Positions 50,190 through 62,989 of a stretch of 64,000 nt of DNA are shown here, in pieces. The notes beneath the pieces are model-generated. The model saw only the letters and a program-made list of their open reading frames with translations. It was not told the origin of the DNA and made no database searches. The DNA is taken from assembly GCA_024305405.1 (NCBI GenBank), contig JAKNDB010000088.1, positions 2,188,001-2,252,000 on the forward strand. The letters are read 5' to 3'. Made by a program: the position numbers and the translations under genes. Each line of letters starts with the position of its first letter. Position 1 is the first letter of the stretch. The stretch is from Dirofilaria immitis (taxonomy: Eukaryota > Nematoda > Chromadorea > Rhabditida > Onchocercidae).

Positions 50190-50408
50190 TAATTTATATA
50201 TGTATAATGTTAAAATTATGAAATATTTGATATACAATAGAAATGACAGTAATCAATACGATCAAATTTTTAATAATTAATTGAGCTACGATTAATTAAT
50301 TACACATTTATATATATGTATAATGCTGTAATTTGATACACGATAGAAACGACAGTAATCAATATGATCAGATTTTTAATAATTGATTGAGTTACGATTA
50401 ATTAATTG
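50190..50408. repeat. 106-bp tandem duplication containing TGACAG and ATCAAT
   Basis: TTTATATATGTATAATG...TGATATACAATAGAAATGACAGTAATCAAT...ATTAATTAATT is repeated with a 106-bp offset (TGATA at 50228 and 50334). Copy 1 holds an exact MEIS half-site TGACAG (50244-50249) next to ATCAAT; in copy 2 it is CGACAG. Confidence 0.75.
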
Positions 50409-53400
50409 AAGTATTGCGGAAATGAAATAAATAAATGAATGAATGAATTGGATGAATGAATGAATAAGCTTAAAATTGATGTACTTAGGAGGATACGATT
50501 GCAATTATAAGGATACGATCATAATAATACTTGAAATTAATTAATATTAAAAAAAAAAATTAGTAAATAATATTAAAAGAAAAAAAAGAACGAATCAAAG
50601 AATGTGTAATAAATGTTTAGCTAAGAAAAATATAATTTAATTCCAAAATTTCTACATATATTATATGATAGAATTATGTAAAGAATATAAAAAATAACAT
50701 TTTTCAAATTGGAATATTTGTAAATTGTCATTCCATTAAAAATGTAAAATAAAATATTAAAATTTTATTACATTCAAAATGATTTCTATAAATTCCATCT
50801 GAATCTGTCAAATATTAAAAAATGAATAATTTCATAAATTTATAAGTTTATTATTTCATCATCAATTATTTTAAAATATATTTCGAATTGAAGGAAGAAA
50901 AGAAAAAACATTCATACGAATTATTAATGAAAAGAAAGGAATTATTTTATTTTAAATTAGATTCTATTTATAAATAATATAAAATAATTCATCTAATTCT
51001 ATAATATTCCATTCCGTAATATTCCATTGAATTTCATCATTTATTTTTTCTATACCAATCCATTCCATTTTCTATTCTACATTTTTTTTAAATATAATTA
51101 TTCTATTCTCATTTTAAAAACTAATTTTATATTATCTGACAATTCTATAAAAACATATATTTGATTGTATTCACAAATTTCCATAGCCATTTCACATATA
51201 CCTCAAGTAGTGAAAAATAAAATAAAAAAGTAAATAAAAAAGTTACGCAACTGACGCAATTCGATGTTTTATTGGACATTAAATAGTTTTCAATAAAATG
51301 TTCCAACTTATCGTTATTACCCTTTCCGCTATTTTATATTTTGCTATCGATTCAACTTTTTTTGCTCTTATCATTTTTATTATCATTTATCATTATTTTT
51401 ATTGCTATGATACATTGTAATGCTAGAGCTTTTTTCTTGTAGGGATAAGTTATAGTGATAAGGCTTTCCTTTTTTTCAAATCAAATTCGAATAAAATTAT
51501 TCTATTAAATCCTTTCTCTTTGCTGATATCAAATGGGAAAAAATTAGGAATTATATTTTTACAACTTTATGATAACAAAACTTATCAATTTATTTAGAAT
51601 TTTACGCATATCCATTTTTTATTCTTTTTTCACTATTTTTATTTGTAATAAAATACATAAAATTAAAAATTATAAATATCAAATTTTGATCGTATCGAAT
51701 TAAATTTTATTTAATTAATAAAAATGGCTTTTGTTTTTTTACAAAAAAAAAATTTATTATGAATCTTAACAATATTAATGGATTTGTCGAAATAATTTGT
51801 AAACATCATTAATTTGATATCTTTTATCAATTGTTTGCATTTGCTGGGCTATAATCATTAATCAAAAAATCAGTAGGAAAATTTATCGATAATTTATATA
51901 TATATATGCATTTCAGTGATAAGATTATATTTTTACTAAATTATCTAAATTTTTTTCTTTTTCGAATTTATCTTAGCTAATTAATTTAGTTTTTAAGTAT
52001 TAGTACTTTTTAATCATTTTCATTATCAGAGTTATTCGAAAGGTTTAAAAATGAAAATTATTTTTTTTTTTAAGAAAATAAAACTTTTCTAAAATCGGTA
52101 ATATATGGGAAGAAGAGGATAGCAAAAAAGGGATAAAAAGAGTTGAAAAAAATGATAAAAAAATGGAAGCATAAATTTTTTCAAACAATTTATCATTTCG
52201 CTTTTATCACTAAATCGATTAATATCAAAATTGGGAAGAGAATGGATAAGAGAAAGATTTGCTTAGAAGATGAAATAAGTCAAAAGAAAATGACAATATT
52301 TCAACTTATTTTAAACATTTCAAAAGACAATACTTATTTACCGTATTCTCTTTATAATGTAATAATGTAGCAATGAGTAAATGAAACAAGCATTTTTTAT
52401 CAGTTATGTTGTTAGTAATTCATATCAGTCAATGAATAAATAAATATCCTTTATCAATCAATTATACCAATAATTCAAATCAATCAATAAAAACGACTAA
52501 TTTTTCATTAATCAATCAATATTTTTATAGTATGGAATATATTCCTTTATCTTATAAATATTATGTGAAAGTAAATTGTCTAAAAAGTTTAAAATATCAG
52601 ATGCCGAAATAAAATGATGAAACTAACGTGAAATATTAATTGATATTTCTTTTTTGAAATTTTAAGGAATTGTATCCCGAAATATCTCATCGAATCATTT
52701 TATCATTGAGAATTTTAAAATATATTTAGAGCTATTCTATTTTAATATTTAAAGAATTATTCCTATGCAAATAAATAAATGATAAGATTATTTTATTATC
52801 ATTATCATCTTTATGATATCATCTTAAAAATTCTTTCTAATTTTAAAAATATTTCTTTTTTTTAGATTTTTCAAAACGAATTTATAAAAAAGAAAAGCGA
52901 AATGTTATATTTTTAAAAATAAGATTTATTACTTTTCAATACTGTTATTCTTTCATGTAATATTTATCATTTTTTTATCTTTTCAACATTGTGATATTTA
53001 TTTAACCAATAAACTATTATCAGCTTATGTTTTACGTTTTTTTCGTTTTTTTTGACTTAAGTTTTATGAAATATATCAAAAGATTATATCAGTTTTTTAG
53101 CTGAAATTGAAGGAATAAATTTCATTTTTTTTGCAAAAATTTCAAAAGTTTAAAAATTTTTGAATAAAGAAATTTTCCAATGATAAATCATATCATATTT
53201 TTTTATTACTTATCACCTGTCAAACTTGCATAATTATCAATTAATAAAATTTCGAAGTATTTTGATTAATGATGTAATGTGACGTGTTTATGACGTGTTA
53301 TGCGACGTATCTTTTTTTGTTTCCGCTGATATCTTATTTCTTTTTCCTTTTTTTTGAAATTTAATTAAATTATTAATTAGATGCCGATTTATGTAGAATT

Positions 53401-56359
53401 AATAAATAAGTTGTATTAAAATTGAAATTTTTTTATACTTCTATGCTAAAAGCAAACATATCGTATCCTCTTTTACTTTTATATTAATATCGTATATTAT
53501 CGACTAGCATAATTTAATTATACGGTAGGAATATTTGGTATGGAAATTATATTATTTAGTTAAAAATTTGCTAAAATTTTTATTGTTAATTTTTTTATAA
53601 TATATTAATTAATTAATATGTTCTTAAAGATTATTTTGATATAATGTAATGTTTATTTTAATATTTTATTCATTTGAAATAAATTTTTATTTATAAAAAT
53701 TATTTTTTGATATTAAAATAAAATGTTTGAAATATTAAAGATTGCTGCATGTATTTATTAGTTTTAGATTATCGATTATATGATTTTTTAAGTATTATCG
53801 ATTATATAAATATCAGTAAATTAAGTATGAATAGGATATAAAATTATTGGGATAAAAAGAAGAAACATGAACGACACATGTTAAGTAGGAAATCATTTAG
53901 ATGGGATTAGATTTCAAGAAATTGCCCATGGGTAATTGAGAAGTGACGAATTGACAATAGGCAAAAGTTGGATTATTTAATTGATATTTGAAAGGATAAA
54001 AATGAAAGTGATAAAGTGGATGGAGAAAGAGAGAGAGAGAGAGAGAGAGAAGAGAAAGAGAAAGAGAGTAGTCGTAGTAGTAAATAGAATAGTGATGTAA
54101 AATGTTCACTAATCAATAGTGACAATCATCTAAATAGCCTTTTATATAACGAATTTCCATCAATACTACTACCTATTCAACTAATCTATTTGAAATGTTA
54201 AAAAAATAAAAGAAAAAAAAGGAGAGAGAATGAGAGAGAGAGAGAGGGAGAGAGAAAGAGAGAGAAATAAAAATTAAAAAAATTTTTCTAAACATTTACT
54301 TTTTTTTAAGTTCATTTTTATAGTATCAATAAAATTAATTAATTAGTTAATTGTTATTTATTAATTTGATTGATAACAATTTATTTTAAGCTTTTTTCTA
54401 TTAATTGATCAATTTTTTTAAAACCAATCTGATTTGAAGGAAAAAAATATTTTATTCAAAATTTTGAAATAGAAAATTATTTTAATTTTCATTTTTATAA
54501 TTGACATAAAATGGAAAATATTTTAGAAATCAAAATTGATATGGCAAATTTACAGATAACATTAATTTACTATTTTTATAACTGTTACTATAGTTAGGAA
54601 TGATGGAAAAATATTAAATTAAATTTAGCAAAGTGATGGAGTAAAAACGAAAGAGAGGAAAAGTAAACGGATGATTGGATAAGAAAAAAAGCTAAAAAAA
54701 AGATAATTATTTATCATATCATATCATAGAAAAGCAGGGAATTAGAATAGAGAAAGAAATAATAATCTTTTTCCGAAGACTGATAAATAATTATTATTAC
54801 AAATTATATTAATTATCTTTTTTCCTTTCTTTTTACTTTTACTTTTAATTTTTTTATTCGTTTAAATCATAAACAGTTGAATAAGAGCAATTTGCATAGT
54901 ATTTTGATTAAATTAAAATTATTTCATTTCTTATTTATTTGTTTTTATTAGATTTGCGAAATATATTAAAAAGAAAGAAATTATATTATTTGTAAAATAT
55001 TCTAACTTTTTGTTTTCTTAGGAATAATAAAAAAATGAATTAATATTAATTGCATTTTATGCAAAGCTATTTAATTAAGAAATTTTATTAAAATTAAGAG
55101 ATATTTTCATTTTTCCTTCTATACTGTATAATATTTTCTAGAAATAATTTTTATCTTTTATTTGATTGATTCTTCATTTTTGATAAATCGTTAAATATTT
55201 CCATTTTTCCTTCTATATTGTATAATATTTTCTAAATCTTTAAAGAAGAGTTCAGAAGTTACGGTATTCTTTTATTTGTTTTTATTTTTTTCCTTGCTTT
55301 TTCAAAATATTTTAAATTCGGTTTTCATATAATATAAAAATAATAGTAATAATAATTCAGATAATATAAGCCTATCAAATTTATATTGTTAAATTTCAAT
55401 CAAATTTTTGCATATCTATTTTATAAATACAGTATATTGATCAGGTTTAGAAAAAGTTATCAATCCAAAAAAAAAAGAATTTATTAAACAATTTTGATGC
55501 TTGCTTTAAATTTTTCTTCCTTTTTTTTTGTTTTCATTATTGAAATTAAAATTCGTCCTATTCGTAATCGTTTTCATTTAGCTTGATATTTGTATATTTG
55601 TAAGTTCAAAACTTGAATAATTATAATATTTATATTTATTTTTGATATAGCACATTTTGCTATATTAATAATCATAATATTATTCGATGATATATTTCGA
55701 TAATAAATTTTCGGGAATGAGTAATAAACATAGACAAAGTTTGACGACGAAGTAATAAATTCACCATATTGTATCACCTTCCCATTAACTTTTATTGATG
55801 ATTGGGATCGAAATTGTTTTAAGTGATTTTTGTATTAGTAATCATATTCACATGTATATATACGTAGAAATATTAGTTACTGTAATTTTAATTGTAGAAG
55901 GAATTTTTTTAATATTTTATGAAATATTTAAAATAAATCTTTTATTTACCAAAAATTAGGTATTAATTAAATATACTGTAAACTGTTAGAAACTCATACT
56001 TTAAATTTTACTAGTTTACTCAAATTTCCATCCTATTTAAAATTTACGGCAAATATTAATTTGAGGATGGCAATTTCAAACTAATTAATAATAGCATAAT
56101 CATTTTCAAAAAAAAATTTCTTTTCATTATACTTCATAAATTATTCTTATCTATGAAGAAGAAAGATTGCTTGAAATGATTCAAGTATTTAATTTATAAT
56201 TTGATAATTTGAATTATAATATTTTGATGCTATGTTGCTATTATAAATTTGCTGTAAAAAGTCTAAGTGAATTATAAAATTTAATAATCTTTTTTAATTA
56301 TAAACAAATTTTTTCCTATCATAAGAAATCAATTCCAATACGATATATATCAATTACAG
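50409..56359. other. unc-62 intron 1, 3' part
   Basis: AT-rich with no exon supported. Visible: three GACGT motifs at 53281-53311; (GA)n at 54027-54070 and 54221-54270; and a 93-bp duplication starting CATTTTTCCTTCTATA at 55109 and 55202. Confidence 0.5.
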
Positions 56360-56550
56360 TATGGAGATGGTTACGGGCCACCGCCCACGGCATCGGATGT
56401 TTATACCGGAACGGGTGCTGATCCGGCTACTGCAGCTTCATTGGGTTATTTTGGTATGGGTGCATATCCGCCAGTTGCTACTGCACCACCAACAATGCTT
56501 ACCGATCCGCTCAACGAACGGATGAAACGAGATAAGGAAGCAATTTATAA
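56360..56550 (+). CDS. unc-62: unc-62 exon: linker to start of MEIS domain
   Basis: After a CAATTACAG acceptor, the frame reads YGDGYGPPPTASDVYTGTGA, an Ala/Pro/Gly/Tyr-rich stretch, then ERMKRDKEAIY, and ends AA|GTAAAA in phase 2. The MKRDKEAIY segment just before the MEIS-A block is highly characteristic of MEIS/Homothorax proteins (KRDKxxIY). G+C is far above the flanking intron. The AA joins with T of the next exon to give Asn, yielding IYNHPLFPLL. In the assembled chain it covers about residues 175-238. Confidence 0.92.
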
Positions 56551-57817
56551 GTAAAAATTCGTTTCGTTTTTTTTTTCTTACCAAAAGTTTATTTATCTAA
56601 TTATTAAATAATTTTATAATTTTTAGTATTTAATTATTCTATTAATTAATTCTACAATTTTTTTTAAATTCAATAAAAGTGTCGCTTTTTTCTTTTCATT
56701 TATCGTTTAAATTATATTCGAAAAATAAAAAAGAAAAGATTTTTTATTAAGTAAATATATTAATTACATAAAATTGGTATAGAAATAATAATTATATAAG
56801 AACGATATCAAAAGAAAATATGTGAAAATGAAAAATAATTATTAAAAAGAAAATAATTTTTAAATATGAAAAATGTTTTGATAAAAATTTTCTGATAAAA
56901 ATTAAGGCTTATTAGTTAGAATGAAATATTTCGTTTTTTTTTTATTTTTTTCAATTCTAAAATTTGCTTTGGAAATTTTCGCTCCATTAAATATAGAAAG
57001 AAAGTAATAGAGGGAAAGAGAAGAGAAAGAAAGAGAGAGAGAGGAGTGAGTTAGTTAATTTTATCTATTCTATCCTCTAAAACAAATCAGAAGGAAAAAG
57101 AAAATGATTTTAGAATTGAAGTGATATATATATCGAAGAATGAAAGAAATGTATTGAATATGAGATGAGGAGATAAATATAATGTATATATTTGAATATT
57201 GATAGAAAAGATTGTAAAAGAAGATGATGAAAAAGGGATACAGTATCTCTAGCGGATATTTTAGACAATATGAATTCGTTGCCATCTGTTTTAAAGCATT
57301 AATAAAATGAACCACGCATTTCCTCAAAATATTTGATGTGTATTATCAAATAATCTTTCGATTTGGAATGGAAATGAGAGATGGAAGAGAGAAAGAGAAA
57401 TCAGATGGTGCTTAATACCGTTTTCTTTCAATATAGCATTATGAAAAAAAAAAAAGAATAACGAAACCTACTCTGGCTATTATCCGGAATTTGTCAAATG
57501 ATACGGTAGAGGGAAGGTGTTAATATAATTTAAGGATAACACCCAAAAACAAGATATAATTAATTTTTAAAATTAATTTATCGTTATATATATAAAAAAG
57601 AATACTATGAAAGAGAAAAGAAAATATTTTCTAAAATTAACAACAACTTTTCTATTCTATTTTCTATTAATTAATTCGTATATATTAAATTAAATACTCG
57701 AAATAACTTTAAAAATTTTAAAACTTAAAATTAAAATATAAATTTCAATTATTTTTTTTCTTCTATTTTATAATATAATTGAATGTAAATTTTTAGTAAA
57801 ATTTTTATTAATTGCAG

Positions 57818-57989
57818 TCATCCGTTATTTCCGTTATTATCGTGCCTTTTCGAGAAATGCGAGTTAGCAACGTGTACACCACGTGATCAGAATAGTACAG
57901 CAACGTCAAGTTCAACGTCAGCATCATCAACAAATGATGTCTGCTCATCGGCTTCATTTAAAGATGACCTTGCTGATTTTGCCAAAATG
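57818..57989 (+). CDS. unc-62: unc-62 exon: MEIS-A (first half of PBC-interaction domain)
   Basis: Acceptor AATTGCAG, then [20 protein letters not shown], the conserved MEIS-A helix that binds PBC-class partners (PBX/Extradenticle/CEH-20). Next is a Ser/Thr-rich insert ([15 protein letters not shown]), then [19 protein letters not shown] at the start of the second conserved block. It ends ATG|GTTCGT, phase 0, a slightly unusual donor. Length 172 bp, about residues 239-295. The Ser/Thr insert varies among relatives and is typical of nematode forms. Confidence 0.95.
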
Positions 57990-58325
57990 GTTCGTTAGTG
58001 TTATAAACGATGATGATAACCTTGAGCTATTGATAAGTCTTTATCAAACTTTCTTCCTCTTTTTTCTCAATATCTCTTTGCATTTTTATTTTACCAAATC
58101 AAAACTTTTGATCAAATTATTTATTGTCTTTTATCAATTTCACATCTTTTTCCTCTCTTTCTCTTATTCTTCATTTTGTGAAAAAATGGTTTAAACTTTT
58201 TATCGTATTCATTTTGATTTACTAATATTTGCTACAGTAATCGGGGAAATTTTATTTAAATTTTTTGTAATTATTGTTCTTATGCATTATAAATTTCTTC
58301 ATTCATTTTTTTTTCCACTTTTTAG

Positions 58326-58376
58326 GTACAAAGTGAGAAGCCATATTATGTTCCAAATCCTGAAATTGATACATTG
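58326..58376 (+). CDS. unc-62: unc-62 51-nt microexon (VQSEKPYYVPNPEIDTL)
   Basis: CACTTTTTAG acceptor, 17 codons, donor GTATTG; phase 0 at both ends. It encodes the EKPYYVPNPEID segment between the two halves of the MEIS domain, equivalent to the EKPxxxxNPExD stretch in animal MEIS proteins. About residues 296-312. Confidence 0.93.
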
Positions 58377-58587
58377 GTATTGTTTGATTTTATATTTTAA
58401 TTTAATCGATACTAAAAAGAAGTTTAAAATAAATAATTATTTTTTTAAAGCCAATATTATTTAAATAAAATAATACATAAATTGATAGATAAATGATAAA
58501 ACGATGTTATTAATCGTATATACATCATATTTATCATGTTTCAAAAATGTAATTTTGTTTTATCAAAATTTTATCATTGTTTTTCAG

Positions 58588-58638
58588 ATGTTACAATCAA
58601 TACAAGTCCTTCGTTTTCATTTATTAGAATTGGAAAAG
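58588..58638 (+). CDS. unc-62: unc-62 51-nt microexon (MLQSIQVLRFHLLELEK)
   Basis: GTTTTTCAG acceptor, 17 codons, donor GTTAAT; phase 0 at both ends. The amphipathic helix IQVLRFHLLELEK is among the most conserved parts of the MEIS-B block and contacts the PBC partner. Same length and phase as the preceding exon. About residues 313-329. Confidence 0.95.
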
Positions 58639-60297
58639 GTTAATTTTGCAAATTTTTTTTTCAAATGTCACTTTATTAATATAAACAATCATTTATAACA
58701 TCAATCGGTTTCATTATTTTATATCATTCATTCGGGTAATATAATAATATAAATAAATTAGATAATAAATTTTATTAATTACTTTTAAACATTTATTACA
58801 TTTATCATTGAAAAATATATTGTATTTATTGTCCAAGAATAAATCTTTCTTTTTTTTTTGAATTCCTTTAGTAACAGATTTACTACAAATCATTTGGATC
58901 ATTGTCTCTTTAAATTTGTGATAATATAATGATTGGAACAATAAATTGACAAGAATAAAAGACAAACATGATTGATATTAATTCATTTTAAAATGATGAA
59001 TCATAAATTCATTTTCAGTTGTTTTTTTCTGAGAATTTTTAAGCGGAATTTAAAAATTAACAAAAATTTATTCTCCTTTCATAAAATACAAAATATTTTA
59101 AATTAAATTATTTTTTGAAATTTTTAATATTCAGTAAACCGTTATTACTATATATAATATTGAAATGATAGGTTGAATTGATAAAATATTTTTGCAAAGC
59201 TTATCATTTTATTGCTCAATTTATTTTGCACTAATTATTTGCAAGAATATGATCATCATGAAATTTCAAGAGTAATAGTAGTTTCATTAAGTTAAACTAG
59301 AATTGAATGATTAATTATTACTTATACAATATATACCATTTTCGTATTGTTATATGAACATTATTATGAAATTTGAACATTTCTTATAAAGAATACTAAC
59401 TTTTTTTAAATTAATTAAAAAATAGGCTAATATTATTATTTCATGATTTGCAAAAAAAAAAAAAAAAAAAACGAATTACAGTTCTCGATATTATTCCTGA
59501 TTTCGTTTCAATTTTTTTCTTCTTTTCTACGAACAAATATAAAGTCGGATTATTTATTATCAGTTACAGCTGTTTAACAACATTTGTTTGAAAGATTTAA
59601 GAAAAAAATAAAATAAAAGAAAAATAAAAAGAAAAACGGAGTAAGCTTAAAAATAACAAAAGATAGAGCTTTTAAAATTATTTTAGCAAAAATAAAAGGG
59701 AACGAATAAATTTTGAATTTTTTAACAAATTTTAATTTATTACACAATTTGTTCTGAAAAAAACGAATGAAAAATGATAAATAGGGAAAAGCAAACAAAT
59801 TTGGATAATTTATTAAATGTTGATTATTTGCAAAAAAATAATTCTTCATTATTATTATTATTTTATTGCTTCTTCTAAAAATAATTTATTATTTATGATG
59901 AATGTTTCAAAATTCTGCTTTTTTTTCATTGGGAAATAATTTTGATATGGAATAATTCTTATAATTTTTTTATTAGCAACATTTTAAATTATTTTATCAA
60001 CATAATCAATAAGCAAATATGATAAATGATATCATACTTTTTTGATAAATGATATTATACCTTTTTTGGATTATTTTAATTAGCATCCGTTGAACAATTA
60101 TTGTTTATTTTGTTCGTCGAAAAATTATCATATTTACTTTTCATATCTCTTCATTACTTTGTCATTTAGTTACTTTTTTTTCTTTGGAAATTTAAAAAAT
60201 GTCATTCATACAACTGCTTTATTCTTCCCATTCAACAAAACTTATCATTTTATTATAATATACCGTATTGCTTATAACATACCGTTCTTTATTGCAC

Positions 60298-60690
60298 ACT
60301 GTACCCCAATTACAATATGCAGTGCAGATGAGTCACATTATTATTTCGACTAATTTTTGCGCCATATTACGTCAATATATTTTCGCGTATAATTGAATAT
60401 TATGAATTTTTTCAATTCATGATATTATTTATAATTTTTATATTCATTAAATAGATTTGAAAAAGAAAAAGCATGAAAAACCGTAGTTAGTTTTGTACTG
60501 TATTCTAACTACAGTATACGGCTCTAAACGAGCTATATTATTATTCCTATTAATTTCATGCCATATTCTATCATTGCATGATATTTTTATGTATATAATT
60601 TTGAATATTATGGATTTTTATCAATCATAATATTATTTATAATTTTTAAATTTATGGACTAGATTGGAAAAAAAAGGAAAAAAATGAAAA
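60298..60690. repeat. Diverged tandem duplication, period about 199 bp, in unc-62 intron
   Basis: ACTGTACCCCAATTACAATATGC at 60298 matches ACTGTATTCTAACTACAGTATACG at 60497. Both continue through ATTATTATT, GCCATATT, GAATATTATG and ATAATATTATTTATAATTTTTA in the same order. Confidence 0.7.
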
Positions 60691-61129
60691 ATGAGAATTT
60701 TATTTTTTTAATTTTAAAATTCAAATTTTTGAAAAATTTCTGCAAAATATTGAAACTAATTTTTTTTCTTTCAGTATAGCAATTCTTGTTTGTTTATATT
60801 TTCATATAAAGAGGAAAAATAAAAAGGAAAAAGAGGAGAAAAAAGAGGACAAAATTTTTTGAGAAAAAGAGGACAAAATATTTTTTGTTGTTATTTCATG
60901 CTGTGTTGTAAAAAAAAGGAAAAAAAAACATAATATTGGAACCCCCTGCTGGAAAGTTGTGTTATTTGAAATTTATTTTTGATATTTTCGAAATTGAAAA
61001 AAACTAAAATATTCCTTTATTGGGTTGAAATAGTGATTACTGTCAATCCACTTTTTTCTTTTCTTTCTTTTTTTTTACTCTCTTAATATACCGGTTTTTC
61101 TAAATTAGTTCGAATGAAATACGATATTT

Positions 61130-61200
61130 ATATATATATATATAAATACACACACACACACGCACACATACACATATATATATATATATATATATACATA
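61130..61200. repeat. (TA)n/(CA)n compound microsatellite
   Basis: TATATA, then ACACACACGCACACAT, then TATATA. Confidence 0.9.
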
Positions 61201-61559
61201 CATCTACCGAATTCGGTAAAGATAAGATGATGTCGAACAAAAATTTGATAGACAAAAGGATGAATAGATAGATCGAAATATGATAATGAATAATAGATCT
61301 TTCCTTTTTTTGCTTTTTTTTTTTATTTTTTAGATCAATGAATGGAATATTTAGTGAAGAAAAATATAATATATGCACAGCTGTTAGTAATAGAAAAAAA
61401 ATTTTTTAAATTTTAAAAAATCAAATAAATTGAAACTTTTAAAGAAAAAGAATGAAATTGGAGGAATTCTTTTTTTTTTTTTTGCATTTCTTCTTTAATT
61501 CTTCTTTTCATCATTTTTTATTTTGCAAAAATTAAAGATTAATGAGTATTAAAATAACA

Positions 61560-61621
61560 TTTTCTCTCTCTCTCTTTCCTTCTCTCTCTATCTCAAACGA
61601 GAGAAAGAGAGAGAGAAAAGT
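61560..61621. repeat. CT/GA inverted repeat (hairpin) in unc-62 intron
   Basis: TTTTCTCTCTCTCTCTTTC (from 61560) is the near-exact reverse complement of GAGAAAGAGAGAGAGAAAAG (ending 61621), with a loop of about 20 nt. A transcript across it could fold into a stem of about 19 bp. Confidence 0.7.
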
Positions 61622-62550
61622 TTTAAGAGTAAAAAATTTTTGATAAGTTTTAATGAAAGAAAAATAAAATTGCAATCATAAATAGACGAATATTTTTTTT
61701 TCAAAAAAAAAAAGAAAAAGAAAAGAAAGAAAATGAGAAATTTTGAAAATTGTTATCAGCGATCTTTTACAAAGATAAAAACAACAAACTTACATACACC
61801 AATAATATATATATTTGATGAAAGATTGATGATAATAAATTTACTTTTTTTTGATAATTTTTAAAATGAATGAAATTCTAGAAAAAAAAATTGAAATTTT
61901 TATAAATGTTGATTGAGAATGATAAAAAAATATATCATAATTTTGCAATATATCATTTTAATAATTCATATCTATCTTACTCATCTACAAAATAAAAAAT
62001 TAAAATGATGAGAAGAAAAAAGAAAGAGAAGATGACAAATATTTTAGAAGAATTATAGGGAAAAGAAAAATTAAAAATATGATTAATCAAAATGGATAAA
62101 TGATTTGAAGGATATGTTAACAATTTTTTCAGCTTATTTTTTAATTCAACAATAACAACTAGATAACAGATAATAGATATAGATAGCAAAATTCAAACGA
62201 ATACATTATTATTAGTATTATTATCACGACGATATACAAAATGACATATATTCCTTACATTGATAAAAAGACGCATTTTATCAACCATTAAAAATTAGGC
62301 TTTGTTAATTTTTGCAATAATATAAAATTGAATGATATAATAATCAATTATTTCAATATATATCGAAAAAAAAATAGATGCAATATTAAAATATAGCAAT
62401 ATTGATCGATTTTCCTCAATGTGAAATTGCAGCAATATCGATTAATTTTTTTTTTCAATAGCAACAAAAATAAGCAGTATTGATTGATTATTTTTAATGA
62501 AAAATATTTTTATGGGATTAAATGGTGATGATTTTATTGATAATTTTTAG

Positions 62551-62714
62551 GTACATGAATTATGTGATAATTTTTGTCACCGGTATGTAACCTGTTTAAA
62601 AGGTAAGATGCCAATGGATATTGTTGGTGAGGAACGTGCAAGCAGTTCACAAACACCTGTTTCACCTAGTACCGCTGCTCCTTCATCTAGTCCTTCTATG
62701 AGTACACCTATCGG
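62551..62714 (+). CDS. unc-62: unc-62 exon: end of MEIS-B and nematode-type linker
   Basis: Acceptor TAATTTTTAG, then [12 protein letters not shown] and [11 protein letters not shown], the strongly conserved C-terminal end of the MEIS domain, followed by [15 protein letters not shown] and a Ser/Pro/Ala-rich linker ending STPI. It ends GG|GTAGAA, phase 2. The GxERASSSQ stretch directly after the MEIS domain is, from memory, a signature of nematode UNC-62 and is not found in vertebrate MEIS. About residues 330-384. Confidence 0.95.
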
Positions 62715-62907
62715 GTAGAAATATTTTTTCCCATATTTAAATTTAATATATTCGAAATGAAAAAATATATTATTTAATTTTAAATTCATATATTATATTA
62801 ATTTTTCTTTTCTGCAAAAATATGAAATCATAGATCGAATTTATTTTATTCATTATTCTAAGCATATTTTATTTAATTCAAATTTAAAACTTTTTTTTGT
62901 CATTCAG

Positions 62908-62989
62908 TTCACAATATCAGCCAGCTCCTTATGAACCACAATCTGTGCCATTACCCGAAAATACGACAGCAGTTTCATCCGGACATGAT
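62908..62989 (+). CDS. unc-62: unc-62 exon: PYEPQSVPLPEN linker
   Basis: Acceptor TGTCATTCAG; the first T completes the Gly codon of the previous exon. Reads SQYQPAPYEPQSVPLPEN, then TTAVSSGHD, with donor GTTAGT in phase 0. This Pro-rich segment lies between the MEIS domain and the homeodomain and resembles the nematode UNC-62 linker. The TALE homeodomain (three-residue loop extension) is not in the window and must be encoded downstream. About residues 385-411. Confidence 0.88.

Noticed and set aside
57883..58194. 103-aa plus frame starting in an unc-62 exon
   Set aside because: Wrong frame of the exon running into intron; the spliced frame explains the sequence.
62577..62789. 70-aa minus-strand frame
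   Set aside because: Antisense shadow of a well-supported unc-62 exon.
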